DNA from: Phenylobacterium deserti
GTDB taxonomy: Bacteria > Pseudomonadota > Alphaproteobacteria > Caulobacterales > Caulobacteraceae
NCBI GenBank assembly: GCA_943332615.1
Contig: CALQQB010000013.1
Location: 1-64,000 of the forward strand
Direction: 5' to 3'
DNA: 64,000 nucleotides
Numbering within the stretch: the first letter of the stretch is position 1; every line of letters begins with the position of its first letter. Positions 6,890 to 16,623 of the stretch are shown piece by piece. The notes beneath the pieces are model-generated. The model made no database searches. It was not told the origin of the DNA and was given only the letters and a program-made list of their open reading frames with translations. The translations under genes and the position numbers were made by a program.

Positions 6890-8056
6890 ATGCAGTTCGA
6901 GCTCTCGCAAGAGCACCGGATGCTGAAGGACCTGGTGGCCCGGTTCGTCAAAGACGAGCTGATGCCGCTGGAAGCCGGGGTGATGCGGCGGGAAGCCGAG
7001 GGCGGGGGCCTGGGGCTCGGCGCCGCCGAACATGCGCGGCTGGACGACCGGGCCAAGGAGCTGGGCCTGTTCGGCCTGGACGCGCCAGAGGACGTGGGCG
7101 GCTCCGACCTGCCGATGCTGGCCATGGTCGGCGTCGAGGAGGAGATCGGCCGCACCGTCACCCCCTACACCCTGCCGCCGGACAGCCCGAACCTGCGGAT
7201 GCTGAGCGCCACGGTGAATGAGCGCCAGCGCGCCGCCTATCTGGCGCCCTATGTGGCCGGCAAGACGGTCTCGGCGATCGGGATTTCCGAACCCGGGGCC
7301 GGGTCTGACCCGGCGGGTATGACCACCACCGCCGTGCGCGACGGCGACGACTGGGTGATCAACGGCCGGAAGATCTGGATCAGCCGCGCGGCCGACGCCG
7401 ATTTCACCATCCTGATGGCGGTCACCGACAAGGTGAAGGGCGCGCGGGGCGGCATGTCGGCGTTCCTGGTCGACAAGGGCACGCCCGGGTTCAACGTGCT
7501 GCGGCGCATTCCGATGATCGCCGGGGCCTTCACCTATGAGATCGCCCTGGAGGACTGCCGGGTCGAGGGGTGGAAGCTGCTGGGTCAGGAGGGATCCGGC
7601 TTTGCACCGATGCAGATCCGGCTGGGGACGCGGCGCATCCAGATGGCGGCCTGGTCGATCGGCATGGCGCAGCGGGCGCTGGACATGATCATCGAGTACG
7701 CCCCGCAGCGGAAGACCTTCGGGATGCCGCTGAGCGAACGCCAGGCGATCCAGTTCTGGGTGGCGGAGGCGGCGACCAAGATCCATGCCACCCGCCTGAT
7801 GACCTATGACTGCGCCTGGAAGCTGGATAATGGCCGCGACGTGCGGTCAGAGATTTCCATGATCAAGTGGTTCGCCACCGAGATGGCCTATGAGACGGTC
7901 GATCGCGCCATGCAGGCGTTCGGCGCGATGGGCATGACCAAGGAACTGCCGCTGCAACTGATGCAGGCAAAACTGCGCACGATGCGGATTTATGATGGGC
8001 CCACCGAAGTGCATAAGTGGGTGGTGGCGAGAAACATGCTGGGGACCAGACGATGA
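6890..8056 (+). CDS. Acyl-CoA dehydrogenase
   Basis: The 388-residue flavoprotein starts MQFELSQEHRMLKDLVARF with a GAGGA ribosome site eight bases before. Central motifs include SAIGISEPGAGSDPAGMTTTA (FAD/substrate loop, read in pieces), VINGRKIWIS and the C-terminal IYDGPTEVHKWVVARNML typical of the family. It performs alpha,beta-dehydrogenation of an acyl-CoA with electrons passing to ETF. The stop overlaps the next gene (ATGA), giving a coupled dehydrogenase-hydratase operon divergent from the IclR regulator. The chain-length or branched substrate is not predictable. Confidence 0.93.
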   Translation: MQFELSQEHRMLKDLVARFVKDELMPLEAGVMRREAEGGGLGLGAAEHARLDDRAKELGLFGLDAPEDVGGSDLPMLAMVGVEEEIGRTVTPYTLPPDSPNLRMLSATVNERQRAAYLAPYVAGKTVSAIGISEPGAGSDPAGMTTTAVRDGDDWVINGRKIWISRAADADFTILMAVTDKVKGARGGMSAFLVDKGTPGFNVLRRIPMIAGAFTYEIALEDCRVEGWKLLGQEGSGFAPMQIRLGTRRIQMAAWSIGMAQRALDMIIEYAPQRKTFGMPLSERQAIQFWVAEAATKIHATRLMTYDCAWKLDNGRDVRSEISMIKWFATEMAYETVDRAMQAFGAMGMTKELPLQLMQAKLRTMRIYDGPTEVHKWVVARNMLGTRR

Positions 8057-8838
8057 AGGCTATGTCTTGGGGCGAACACATCACCTCGAAGCTTGAGGGC
8101 CATGTGCTGGTCGTGACGATCGACAAGCCGCCCTACAACCACGTCTCCGTGGACCTGATGAGCGACCTGGCGCTGTGCCTGGAGGCCGGCGACGCCGAGC
8201 TGCGGGTGCGGGCCAGCGTGATCCAGTCGGACGGCAAGGCGTTCTGCGCCGGCGCCGACTTCACCAACCCCAACGACAGCGTCGGCGGCGGTATGGCCGG
8301 GATCAACGCCCTCTACACCCAGGCGGTGCGGCTATATTCGATCCAGAAGCCGATCGTGGCGGCGGTGCAGGGCGCGGCGGTCGGCGCGGGCCTGGGGCTG
8401 GCGATGGTCGCCGACTTCCGGGTGGCCTCGCCTGAGGCGCGGTTCGCCGCCAACTTCGTGAAGCTGGCCTTCCATCCGGGCTTTGGCCTCACCCACACCC
8501 TGCCTCGCGCGATCGGCGAGCACCGGGCCAACCTGATGTTCCTCACCGGCCGCCGCGTGAAGGCGGAGGATGGGCTGGGCTGGGGGCTGGTGGACGAGAT
8601 CGCCTCGGCGGAGAACCTGCGCGGCGCCGCGCTGGCCCTGGCCACCGAGATCGCCGAGAACGCGCCGCTGGCGGTGGTCGCTACCCGCAAGACCTTGCGT
8701 GGGGACCTCGCGGCAGCGGTTCTGGAACAGACCAGCCACGAGCACATCCAGCAGACGGCGCTGCGGGCCACCGACGACTTCCAGGAAGGCATCCGCTCCG
8801 TCGCCGAGCGGCGGGTCGGCAACTTCCAGGGCCACTAG
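8053..8838 (+). CDS. Enoyl-CoA hydratase/isomerase family protein
   Basis: This 261-residue crotonase-fold protein is coupled to the acyl-CoA dehydrogenase by a four-base overlap. The oxyanion-hole segments are clear: SDGKAFCAGADF and VQGAAVGAGLGLAMVADFR. In place of the usual PE(V/A)xLG with the catalytic glutamate, this protein reads NFVKLAFHPGFG, so that Glu appears replaced by Phe. True hydration may be impaired, or another crotonase reaction (isomerisation, thioester hydrolysis) may be catalysed. It belongs to the beta-oxidation-like step after the dehydrogenase. Confidence 0.88.
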   Translation: MKAMSWGEHITSKLEGHVLVVTIDKPPYNHVSVDLMSDLALCLEAGDAELRVRASVIQSDGKAFCAGADFTNPNDSVGGGMAGINALYTQAVRLYSIQKPIVAAVQGAAVGAGLGLAMVADFRVASPEARFAANFVKLAFHPGFGLTHTLPRAIGEHRANLMFLTGRRVKAEDGLGWGLVDEIASAENLRGAALALATEIAENAPLAVVATRKTLRGDLAAAVLEQTSHEHIQQTALRATDDFQEGIRSVAERRVGNFQGH

Positions 8839-8843
8839 CCGGT

Positions 8844-9635
8844 ATGGCCGGCCTGCCTGTGGTCCTGCTGCTGGCCGCCGCCGCGACGGCCGGCTCGCCG
8901 CCGACGCGCAAGGACGCCGTCGGCGACGTCTACCGTTTCCGCAGTGAGGCCCGGTACGCCGAACGCAATTCCGACGGCATCGGCGCCCAGGTGAACAGCC
9001 AGGTCTTCGAACTGGAGGTGCTGGGCGTCAGTCCCGAGGGGCTGAAGCTGCGCTACACCCTGAAGGAGGCCACGGTGTCGGACACCGCCGGGCCGGCCAT
9101 GAAGGCGCCCTTGCAGTCCACGGTCGGGGTTTCGCTGGACTTCCGGGTGGACCGGGCGGGCCAGCTGGCCGGCCTCGACAACTGGCCGGACTTCAAGGCC
9201 AGGGTGCTGGCCGCCATCGACGCCAAGCTGCCGGCTGGCGACGAGGTGCGCAACATCGTCCACCAGCGGATGGACCAAGCCCCCACCGACGCGGCCCAGG
9301 ACATGGTGCTGGGCGACCTGGCGCTGATGCGGGCCGTGGAGATGCGCGGCGCGGTCACCCTTGGCAAGGTCGAGAGCCTGGACGCCCGGCGCCGGCCGGC
9401 GGCCAGGGTGGTGACCGAAACCTCTATGAAGACCCCGGGCTGCGTACTGGCGGTCCACCGCGTGACCAGCGGCTCCAGCGCCGCCGTGACCCAGACCACC
9501 ATCGCCGACGCCGAGGTCTCGATGAAGGACGGCCGCGTCCTCTGGCTGACTCAGAACCGCGTTGAACGCGCCGGCAGCGCCGTGATCGACGAACGCTTGA
9601 CTGTGAAGCGCCTCAGCGCCGCGCCCGCCTGCTAG
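8844..9635 (+). CDS. Secreted hypothetical protein
   Basis: The 263-residue product begins with a short hydrophobic signal (MAGLPVVLLLAAAATAGS), suggesting export to the periplasm. The mature part is rich in beta strands (YRFRSEARY, FELEVLGVSPEGLKLRYTL) and ends with a lone cysteine. No enzymatic motif is seen and no family is recognised with confidence. It starts five bases after the enoyl-CoA hydratase stop, so it is probably in the same transcript, although a functional link to acyl-CoA metabolism is not evident. Confidence 0.7.
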   Translation: MAGLPVVLLLAAAATAGSPPTRKDAVGDVYRFRSEARYAERNSDGIGAQVNSQVFELEVLGVSPEGLKLRYTLKEATVSDTAGPAMKAPLQSTVGVSLDFRVDRAGQLAGLDNWPDFKARVLAAIDAKLPAGDEVRNIVHQRMDQAPTDAAQDMVLGDLALMRAVEMRGAVTLGKVESLDARRRPAARVVTETSMKTPGCVLAVHRVTSGSSAAVTQTTIADAEVSMKDGRVLWLTQNRVERAGSAVIDERLTVKRLSAAPAC

Positions 9636-9687
9636 TATATACTCCAGTAGAAATATAACCGCCGCGGCAATTCTCAGCGTGGCGCGC

Positions 9688-10659
9688 TCACATCCGCTCC
9701 ATCTGCTCCAGCTGGCGCGCGGCGCCGACAATGGCCGGGTAGGGGTGCAGCACCAGGAAGGTCGGGATGCTGCGGACGTAGTCGGAGAGCCGGCCCTTGT
9801 CCTCGAACCGCCGGCGGAACGGCCCGGCCGCCAGCCGCTCGGCCATGCGCGGCGCGATGCCGCCGGAGACATAGACCCCGCCACGGGCGCCGTAGGTCAG
9901 CGCCAGATCGCCGGCTACCGCACCCAGCATGCCGCCGAACCGGTCCAGCGCCGCGGCGGCCAGCGGATCGCCCACCAGGCCCTCCTTGGTGACCGCCATC
10001 TCGTCGGGCAGGGCGACGACCTTCGAGTCCAGCTCGGCCAGGGTGCGGTAGACCTCGTAGAGGCCGGAGCCGGACAACAGCCGCTCGATGGACACCCGGC
10101 CGAACTTCGCGTTCAGCCGCCGCCAGATTTCCAGCTCGACCTCGTCGCTCGGCGCGAACCCGGCATGGCCGCCCTCGGTGGAGATGGCGATGTCGCCGCG
10201 CTCGCCCCGCGCCAGCGCCGCGACGCCAAACCCGGTGCCGGCGCCAAGGGCCACCAATGGGCAGTCATGCGCCCCCCGGCCCAGCTCCGGTCCAATGCCC
10301 CGCAGGTCGGGCCCCTCCAGCCGCGTGCAGGCCAGCGCCTGGGCGGCGAAGTCGTTGATCAGGTCCACCGCCTCGAATTCGAAGGTCGACAGCAGGTCCA
10401 CTTCGGAGACCGTCCAATCGATATTCGTGAACTCAATTTCGCCGTCCACAACCGGACCCGCCACGGCGATCACCGCCTTGGGCGGCCGCTTCTTGCCGGC
10501 GGTGGTGTTGATGTATTCGTCGATCACCTCGGTGAGGCTCGGATAGTCTTTGCACGGAAAGATCCGGGGATGACGGATGTGGCCGGCGGTGTCGATCAAC
10601 GCCAGCCGCGCATTGGTCCCGCCAACGTCGCCGACCAGGCCCACCCATTGCGATTTCAT
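9688..10659 (-). CDS. glk: Glucokinase
   Basis: This 323-residue ROK-independent glucokinase (Glk family) has the ATP phosphate-binding start [14 protein letters not shown], the sugar-binding NDFAAQALA, the ALGAGTGFG loop and [11 protein letters not shown]. It phosphorylates glucose to glucose-6-phosphate in the cytoplasm, feeding the Entner-Doudoroff route. Its start overlaps the stop of edd (10656-10659), so the order on minus is pgl-edd-glk. This matches the downstream half of the zwf-pgl-edd-glk operon of Caulobacter. Confidence 0.95.
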   Translation of the reverse strand: MKSQWVGLVGDVGGTNARLALIDTAGHIRHPRIFPCKDYPSLTEVIDEYINTTAGKKRPPKAVIAVAGPVVDGEIEFTNIDWTVSEVDLLSTFEFEAVDLINDFAAQALACTRLEGPDLRGIGPELGRGAHDCPLVALGAGTGFGVAALARGERGDIAISTEGGHAGFAPSDEVELEIWRRLNAKFGRVSIERLLSGSGLYEVYRTLAELDSKVVALPDEMAVTKEGLVGDPLAAAALDRFGGMLGAVAGDLALTYGARGGVYVSGGIAPRMAERLAAGPFRRRFEDKGRLSDYVRSIPTFLVLHPYPAIVGAARQLEQMERM

Positions 10660-12470
10660 CGGGCGGCCTCAAACAAAGCGCAGGCGCCGGTGTCGGCCGG
10701 GCCCGCGGCGTGGCGCATCCAGCCGAACAGCTCGCGGCCGTAGCCAAGACCCGATGGCGGGCAGGCGGCGGGCCCACGCGCCATCAGCGCGCGCGGATCG
10801 ACCTGGATGTCCAGGGTCCCGGCCACGGCGTCCAGGCGGATGATGTCGCCGTTGCGGACGAAAGCCAGCGGGCCCCCGGCCTTGGCCTCGGGGGTCATGT
10901 GAATGGCGGCCGGCACCTTGCCGCTGGCGCCGGACATCCGGCCGTCGGTGACCAGGGCGACCTTGAAGCCCTTGTCCTGCAGCACGCCCAGGACCGGGGT
11001 CAGGGAATGGAGCTCAGGCATGCCGTTGGCCCGGGGCCCCTGGAAGCGGACCACGGCGATGAAGTCGCGCTCCAGTTCGCCGCGCTTGTGGGCGGCCAGC
11101 AGTTCGTCCTGGTCATCGAACACCAGGGCCGGGGCCTCGATGACCCGGTGGCCGGGCTTCACGGCCGAGGTCTTGATGACGCCCCGGCCCAGGGGCCCGG
11201 TCAGCAGCCGCATGCCGCCCTCGGCCTCGAAGGGGTCGTCGGCCGGCCGCAGGATGTCGCGGTTGAGACTCTGCTCCGGCCCGTCGCGCCAGACCAGCTT
11301 GCCGCCGTCCAGAAACGGCTCTTGCTGATAGCGACGCAGGCCAGCCCCGGCGACGGTGACCACGTCCTCATGGACCAGGCCGTGGTCGAGCAGGGTGCGG
11401 GTCACGTAGCTCATCCCGCCGGCCGCATGGAAGGCGTTCACGTCCTCGGTCCCGTTCGGATAGACCCGCGCGATCAGCGGGGTGATGTGGGAGAGGTCGT
11501 TCATGTCTTCCCAGGTGATCTGAACCCCGACGGCGCGCGCCATGGCCAGGATGTGCAGGGTGTGGTTGGTCGAGCCGCCCGTGGCCAGCAGGCCGGCGAT
11601 GGCGTTGACCAGCGACTTCTCGTTCACCACCGCAGAAAACGGCGTGTAGTCGTTGCCCCCGTCGCGGATCTCCACCGCCCGCTTTGGCGCGGCAGCGGTG
11701 AGCGCATCGCGCAGCGGCGTGTTCGGGCTGACGAAGGCCGCGCCGGGCAGATGCAGCCCCGTCATTTCCATCATCATCTGGTTGGAGTTCGCGGTGCCAT
11801 AGAAGGTGCAGGTGCCGGGGCCGTGGTAGCTCTTCATCTCGCTGTCCAGCAATTCGTCGCGGGTGGCCTTGCCCTCGGCGTAGAGGCCGCGCACCCGAGC
11901 CTTCTCGCCGTTGGAGATCCCCGAGCTCATCGGGCCGCCGGGCACGAAGATCGTCGGCAGATGGCCGAAGGCGGCGGCGCCGATGAACAGGCCCGGCACG
12001 ATCTTGTCGCAGATGCCCAGCATCAGGGCCGCATCGAAGGCGTCGTGGGAGAGCGCCACCGCCGTCGCCATCGCGATCACGTCGCGGGAGAACAGCGACA
12101 GCTCCATGCCCGGCCGCCCCTGGGTGACCCCATCGCACATGGCCGGCACGCCGCCGGCGTACTGGGCGGTTGCACCGATTTCGTGGGCGGCCTGGCGGAT
12201 CAGGTCGGGGAACCGCTCGTAGGGCTGATGGGCCGAAAGCATGTCGTTGTAGGCGCTGACGATGGCGACGTTGGGGGCGCTGGGGTCGCGCATCCGCTGC
12301 TTGTCGCCGTCCGGTGAGGCCGCAAAGGCGTGGGCCCAGTTGGCGCAGGAGAGCTTGCCGCGCCCGGGCCCCGCCTGCCGCGCCGCCTCCATCCGCGCCA
12401 GGTAATCGGCCCGCGTCGCGCGGCTGCGTTCAACAATCCGCTGGGTGACCTCGGCCGTGACGCTGTGCAT
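10656..12470 (-). CDS. edd: Phosphogluconate dehydratase
   Basis: This 604-residue member of the IlvD/Edd family dehydrates 6-phosphogluconate to KDPG. Family landmarks include [39 protein letters not shown] (in pieces), [11 protein letters not shown] with an iron-sulfur ligand cysteine, and [17 protein letters not shown] near the C-terminus. Length is normal. It starts four bases after the pgl stop with a GGAG site nine bases before the ATG. The KDPG aldolase gene (eda) is not in the window. Confidence 0.97.
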   Translation of the reverse strand: MHSVTAEVTQRIVERSRATRADYLARMEAARQAGPGRGKLSCANWAHAFAASPDGDKQRMRDPSAPNVAIVSAYNDMLSAHQPYERFPDLIRQAAHEIGATAQYAGGVPAMCDGVTQGRPGMELSLFSRDVIAMATAVALSHDAFDAALMLGICDKIVPGLFIGAAAFGHLPTIFVPGGPMSSGISNGEKARVRGLYAEGKATRDELLDSEMKSYHGPGTCTFYGTANSNQMMMEMTGLHLPGAAFVSPNTPLRDALTAAAPKRAVEIRDGGNDYTPFSAVVNEKSLVNAIAGLLATGGSTNHTLHILAMARAVGVQITWEDMNDLSHITPLIARVYPNGTEDVNAFHAAGGMSYVTRTLLDHGLVHEDVVTVAGAGLRRYQQEPFLDGGKLVWRDGPEQSLNRDILRPADDPFEAEGGMRLLTGPLGRGVIKTSAVKPGHRVIEAPALVFDDQDELLAAHKRGELERDFIAVVRFQGPRANGMPELHSLTPVLGVLQDKGFKVALVTDGRMSGASGKVPAAIHMTPEAKAGGPLAFVRNGDIIRLDAVAGTLDIQVDPRALMARGPAACPPSGLGYGRELFGWMRHAAGPADTGACALFEAAR

Positions 12471-12474
12471 GACG

Positions 12475-13137
12475 CTAGACTCCGGGCTGCCAGAAGATGC
12501 GAACCGGCGCCCGGGCTTGCGAGATCAATCGGCCGACCGGCAGATCCTCGCCCGCCTGGACGCGCCGGAGCACCTCGCGCTTAGCCTCACCGGCGATCAA
12601 GAGGAAGATGGCGCGTGCATCAAGGATAGCGTGGAGGGTGAGCGTGAGGCGGGCGATCGGGGGACTTCCGAAGCCCGCCGGGACGGCGCGGGTGAGGTCT
12701 GTGGTGGCCAGGCCGTCCGGCAGTCCAGGGTCGCCGGGGATCAGGGACGCGATGTGGCCATCCTCGCCCATGCCCAGGATCACCGCATCGAACGGCCGCA
12801 GCGCGGCAATCGTGGCGAGCGTCTCGGGCTCAGCCGGCCACAGGGGCAGGAAACGCGCCGCGGCGGCCGGTCCCCGCAGCAGGCGGTCGCGGACCAGGCT
12901 CGCGTTGGAGTCCGGCGCGCCGGCATCGACGCAGCGGTCGTCGGAGAGGGTGACGCTGACCCGCGCCCAATCCAGATGCATCCGGGCCAGGCGGTCGTAG
13001 ACTGGCCCCGGCGAGCGCCCGCCTGTGGCGACGAGGGCAGCCGCGCCCCGCTGGCGCAGCGCCTCACCAAGCGTATCGGCGACGGCGTGGGCGGCGGCGT
13101 CGGCCAGGGTCACGGTGTCCGCGAAGCTCTCGATCAT
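12475..13137 (-). CDS. pgl: 6-phosphogluconolactonase
   Basis: The 220-residue reading starts [18 protein letters not shown] longer start at 13203 adds 22 residues of poor composition and was not chosen. Signatures are [27 protein letters not shown] and [14 protein letters not shown], all typical of the DevB/NagB-fold lactonase. It hydrolyses 6-phosphogluconolactone. It is the first gene of the minus-strand pgl-edd-glk run. Its expected upstream partner zwf lies 5.4 kb away at 18523-19986 on the same strand, separated by three plus-strand genes. Confidence 0.92.
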   Translation of the reverse strand: MIESFADTVTLADAAAHAVADTLGEALRQRGAAALVATGGRSPGPVYDRLARMHLDWARVSVTLSDDRCVDAGAPDSNASLVRDRLLRGPAAAARFLPLWPAEPETLATIAALRPFDAVILGMGEDGHIASLIPGDPGLPDGLATTDLTRAVPAGFGSPPIARLTLTLHAILDARAIFLLIAGEAKREVLRRVQAGEDLPVGRLISQARAPVRIFWQPGV

Positions 13138-13290
13138 GGCCGCCTCATAGCGCCTCTGCACCGTCACGGGCGCCCACCCGGGCGGGCATTTCGCGAACGG
13201 CATGGAACCCTGGGTGGCGCCGGCGCGTCATGGCTCGTGACGTCAGCCCCGCCTTCGGGGCGCCGGCGGGTCCGTGAGCTCGGAGTGTCC

Positions 13291-14349
13291 ATGCGTATCG
13301 CCCAGGTTCCGCCCCTGTACGAAGCCGTGCCGCCGCGCCTGTACGGCGGCACAGAGCGGGTGGTCGCTCACCTGACCGACGCCCTGATGCAGCTGGGCCA
13401 CCAGGTCACCCTGTTCGCCAGCGCCGAGGCCCAGACCCTGGCCGCGCTCGCGCCCGTGCGCGACCAGGCGATCCGCCTGGACCCGGCGCCGCTGAAGTCG
13501 GACCTGGCCGCCCACCTGCACCAGCTGGCCGAGGTGCGCCGCCGCGCCGACGAGTTCGACGTGATCCACTTCCACACCGACATGATCCAGTTCCCGATGT
13601 TCGAGGGGCTGGCGCAGAAGACCCTGACCACCCTGCACGGACGCCTGGACCTGAAGGACCTGGCGGGGGTTTACCGCCGCTGGCCGCAGTTCCCGCTGGT
13701 GTCGATCAGCGACGATCAGCGCCGGCCGCTGCCGTTCGCCAACTGGGCGGCGACGGTGCACCACGGCATGTCCACCGAACTCTACCGGTTCAGTCCCCGC
13801 GCCCGGGGCTACCTGGCCTTCCTGGGCCGCATCTCGCCGGAGAAACGGCCCGACCGGGCGATCGATATCGCCACGGCCGCGGGCCTGCCCTTGCGGATCG
13901 CCGCCAAGGTGGACAACGCCGACCGGGCCTATTTCGAGGACGTCATCGAACCCCTGATGGCCAACCCGCTGGTGGAGTTCGTCGGCGAGATCGGCGACGG
14001 CGCGAAGTCGGCCTTCCTGGGCGGGGCCGAGGCCCTGCTGTTCCCCATCGACTGGCCCGAACCCTTCGGCCTGGTGATGATCGAGGCCATGGCCTGCGGC
14101 ACGCCGGTGATCGCCTGGGACAACGGCTCGGTGCGCGAAGTGGTGGAGCCTGGTTTGACCGGTTTCATCGTGCGGTCCGAGGCGGAGGCCGCCGAAGCCG
14201 TGGCGCGGATCGGAGAGCTGGATCGCGGCGCCATCCGGGCCCGGTTCGAGGCGCGGTTCTCGGCGATCGCCATGGCTCGGCGCTACGTGCAGATCTACGA
14301 GCGTCTCGCGGTCGCCGCCAACGGCGCCGCTCTGACCGAGGCGGCCTGA
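13291..14349 (+). CDS. Glycosyltransferase family 4 protein
   Basis: This 352-residue GT-B enzyme starts MRIAQVPPLYEAVPPRLYGG with a GGAG ribosome site. The N-terminal acceptor domain has GGTERVVAHLTDALMQLGH. The C-terminal donor domain has LGRISPEKRPDRAI and the E-x7-E motif within PEPFGLVMIEAMACGTPVIA. The donor is probably a nucleotide sugar. Placed before a debranching enzyme and a GH15 glucosidase, it may take part in synthesis of a glucan or glucoside, but the acceptor cannot be read from sequence. Confidence 0.88.
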   Translation: MRIAQVPPLYEAVPPRLYGGTERVVAHLTDALMQLGHQVTLFASAEAQTLAALAPVRDQAIRLDPAPLKSDLAAHLHQLAEVRRRADEFDVIHFHTDMIQFPMFEGLAQKTLTTLHGRLDLKDLAGVYRRWPQFPLVSISDDQRRPLPFANWAATVHHGMSTELYRFSPRARGYLAFLGRISPEKRPDRAIDIATAAGLPLRIAAKVDNADRAYFEDVIEPLMANPLVEFVGEIGDGAKSAFLGGAEALLFPIDWPEPFGLVMIEAMACGTPVIAWDNGSVREVVEPGLTGFIVRSEAEAAEAVARIGELDRGAIRARFEARFSAIAMARRYVQIYERLAVAANGAALTEAA

Positions 14350-14363
14350 TCGCCGCCCTGGGT

Positions 14364-16520
14364 ATGAACGACCTCGCCCCCAACCCTGCCGCGCCCGTCG
14401 AATGGGGGGACATCGAGGAGCCTCGAGTCCCGCAGCGGCTCTATGCGCTGAAGGACCGCGACACCTTCATGGTCGCCGACAGCCACGGCGATATCGCCGG
14501 TGCGGCCGACGGCCTGTTCCACGACGACACCCGCATCCTTTCGCGCTGGGAACTGACCCTCGGCGACCGGTCGCCAACCCTGCTGTCGGGGGCCATCAGC
14601 CAGGATAACGTCTACTTTACCTCCCGCGGCCTGAACCGGGCGATCCCGGCCCCGGCCGGCCCCATCGGGCCGCCGGGGGTGGTGCATCTGGAGCGCAAGC
14701 GGTTCCTCTGGGACGAGCGGCTCTACGAACGCATCCGCCTGACCAGCTACAATCGCGAGCCGATCACCCTGCCTCTGGCCTTCCGCTACGCGGCGGACTT
14801 CCGGGACATGTTCGAGGTGCGCGGCGCCCAGCGGCGGGCCCGGGGGCGGCTCGCCACGCCGAAGGTCACGGATCACGCGGTGCGGTTCCAGTACGAGGGC
14901 CTCGACGGGGTGGCGCGGCAGAGCGTGGTGGCCTTCTCCGAGCCGCCGCCGCAGATCGACGGCGGGCAGGCTGCCTTCCTGGTCTCGCTCGCCACCGACG
15001 AATGCCGCGAGCTCTATATCGAGGTGGGCGCCGCCCCGGCCGCCGAGCTTCCCAGCCGGGCCCGCTTCCGCGCCGCCGCCGCCCGGGCCCGGTTCGCGAT
15101 GCGCGAGCGCCGGCGGCAGGGGGCGCGGCTCTCCACCAACGGCCGGCTGTTCAACGCCTGGATCGACAAGTCGCGGTCGGACCTGGCGCTGCTCACCACG
15201 CCCCTGAAGACCGGGCCATACCCCTATGCCGGCATCCCCTGGTTCTCGACGGCGTTCGGCCGGGACGGGATCCTGACCGCCTGGCAGATCCTGTGGTGCG
15301 ATCCGACCCTGGCGAAGGGGGTCCTGACCTATCTCGCCGAATGGCAGGCGCAGGAGACCTCGGCCTTCGCCGACTCCGAGCCGGGCAAGATCATGCACGA
15401 GACCCGCCGTGGTGAGATGGCGGCCTTGGGCGAAGTCCCGTTCGGCCGCTACTACGGCGGGGTCGATACCACGCCGCTGTTCGTCGCCCTGGCGGGCGCC
15501 TACGCCGAGCGCACTGGCGACTACGCCCAGATCGACCTCTGGTGGCCGGCCCTGGAGCGGGCGGCCGGCTGGATCACCATGATGGCGGACCGCCACCCGC
15601 TGGGCCTGATCGCCTATGCGCGGGCGATGGACGGCGGCCTGACCAACCAGGGCTGGAAGGATAGCGGCGATTCCATCTTCCACGCCGACGGCCGCTTCCC
15701 GGAAGGGCCGGTCGCCCTGGTCGAGGTCCAGGGCTACGCCTACGCCGCCTATCGCACCATGGCGGCGCTGACCGCGCGGCGCGGCGACGCCGACGCGGCC
15801 GAGCAGTGGAGCCGACGCGCGGCGGCGCTGCGCGGGGTGGTCGAGGCGCGGTTCTGGATGGAGGACGAGGGCTTCTACGGCATCGCCCTGGACGGGCAGA
15901 ACGAGCTGTGCCGTGTCGAAGGGTCCAATCCGGGGCATCTGCTGTTCACCGGCCTGCCCCACGCCGATCGGGCGGAGAGGGTCGCCAGGCGACTGTTCTC
16001 CAGCGGCTTCTTCTCGGGCTGGGGCCTGCGGACCTTGGCCACCGACCAGCCGCGCTTCAACCCGATGTCCTATCACAACGGCTCGGTCTGGCCGCACGAC
16101 ACGGCGGTGGCGGCGCTGGGGTTGTCCTACTACGGCGAGCGCGACGGGGTGGTGAAGCTGACGGCGGCGCTGTTCGAGGTGGCGACCCAGCTGGACATGC
16201 GGCTGCCGGAGCTGTTCTGCGGCTTCCCGCGCGCGGCGGGCGAGGCGCCGGTGGCCTATCCCGTCGCCTGCCTGCCCCAGGCCTGGGCGGCCGGGGCGGT
16301 GTTCATGCTGCTGCAGGCGTGCCTGGGCCTCTCCATCGTCGGCGAGACGGCCGAGGTGGAAATCCGCAACCCCGCCCTGCCGGTCGGCATCGACCGCCTC
16401 AGCGTCATCGGCCTGGAGGTGGGCGATGGGGCCATCGACCTGGTGTTCGAGCGGCAGGGATCGCGGGTGGCGGTGCATTCCAACAGCCGTGGCCCGCGGT
16501 TGCGCGTGCGCTACGGCTGA
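14364..16520 (+). CDS. Amylo-alpha-1,6-glucosidase / glycogen debranching-type enzyme
   Basis: The 718-residue protein has an N-terminal GDE_N-like beta domain (about 20-290; FMVADSHGDIAGAADGLFHDDTR in pieces). It is followed by an (alpha/alpha)6 catalytic barrel with YAGIPWFSTAFGRDGILTAW, SGDSIFH and NPMSYHNGSVWPHD. Such proteins release alpha-1,6-linked glucose from branched glucans. It starts 14 bases after the glycosyltransferase stop, so it is likely in one operon with that gene and the GH15 gene. No signal peptide is seen, so it should act in the cytoplasm. Confidence 0.9.
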   Translation: MNDLAPNPAAPVEWGDIEEPRVPQRLYALKDRDTFMVADSHGDIAGAADGLFHDDTRILSRWELTLGDRSPTLLSGAISQDNVYFTSRGLNRAIPAPAGPIGPPGVVHLERKRFLWDERLYERIRLTSYNREPITLPLAFRYAADFRDMFEVRGAQRRARGRLATPKVTDHAVRFQYEGLDGVARQSVVAFSEPPPQIDGGQAAFLVSLATDECRELYIEVGAAPAAELPSRARFRAAAARARFAMRERRRQGARLSTNGRLFNAWIDKSRSDLALLTTPLKTGPYPYAGIPWFSTAFGRDGILTAWQILWCDPTLAKGVLTYLAEWQAQETSAFADSEPGKIMHETRRGEMAALGEVPFGRYYGGVDTTPLFVALAGAYAERTGDYAQIDLWWPALERAAGWITMMADRHPLGLIAYARAMDGGLTNQGWKDSGDSIFHADGRFPEGPVALVEVQGYAYAAYRTMAALTARRGDADAAEQWSRRAAALRGVVEARFWMEDEGFYGIALDGQNELCRVEGSNPGHLLFTGLPHADRAERVARRLFSSGFFSGWGLRTLATDQPRFNPMSYHNGSVWPHDTAVAALGLSYYGERDGVVKLTAALFEVATQLDMRLPELFCGFPRAAGEAPVAYPVACLPQAWAAGAVFMLLQACLGLSIVGETAEVEIRNPALPVGIDRLSVIGLEVGDGAIDLVFERQGSRVAVHSNSRGPRLRVRYG

Positions 16521-16623
16521 GGCGGAGTTGAGTGGCGGGGGAGCGAAACGGCCGCGACTCGCGTTCTATGTTGGCGAGCAGACAGAGGGGCGGGTGTTTG
16601 CGGAATCCTGACGCGGGGAGTCT

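Noticed and set aside
14295..16478. Long minus-strand frame opposite the debranching enzyme
   Set aside because: Shadow of a gene with clear family motifs; composition is dominated by His, Gln, Gly and Arg.
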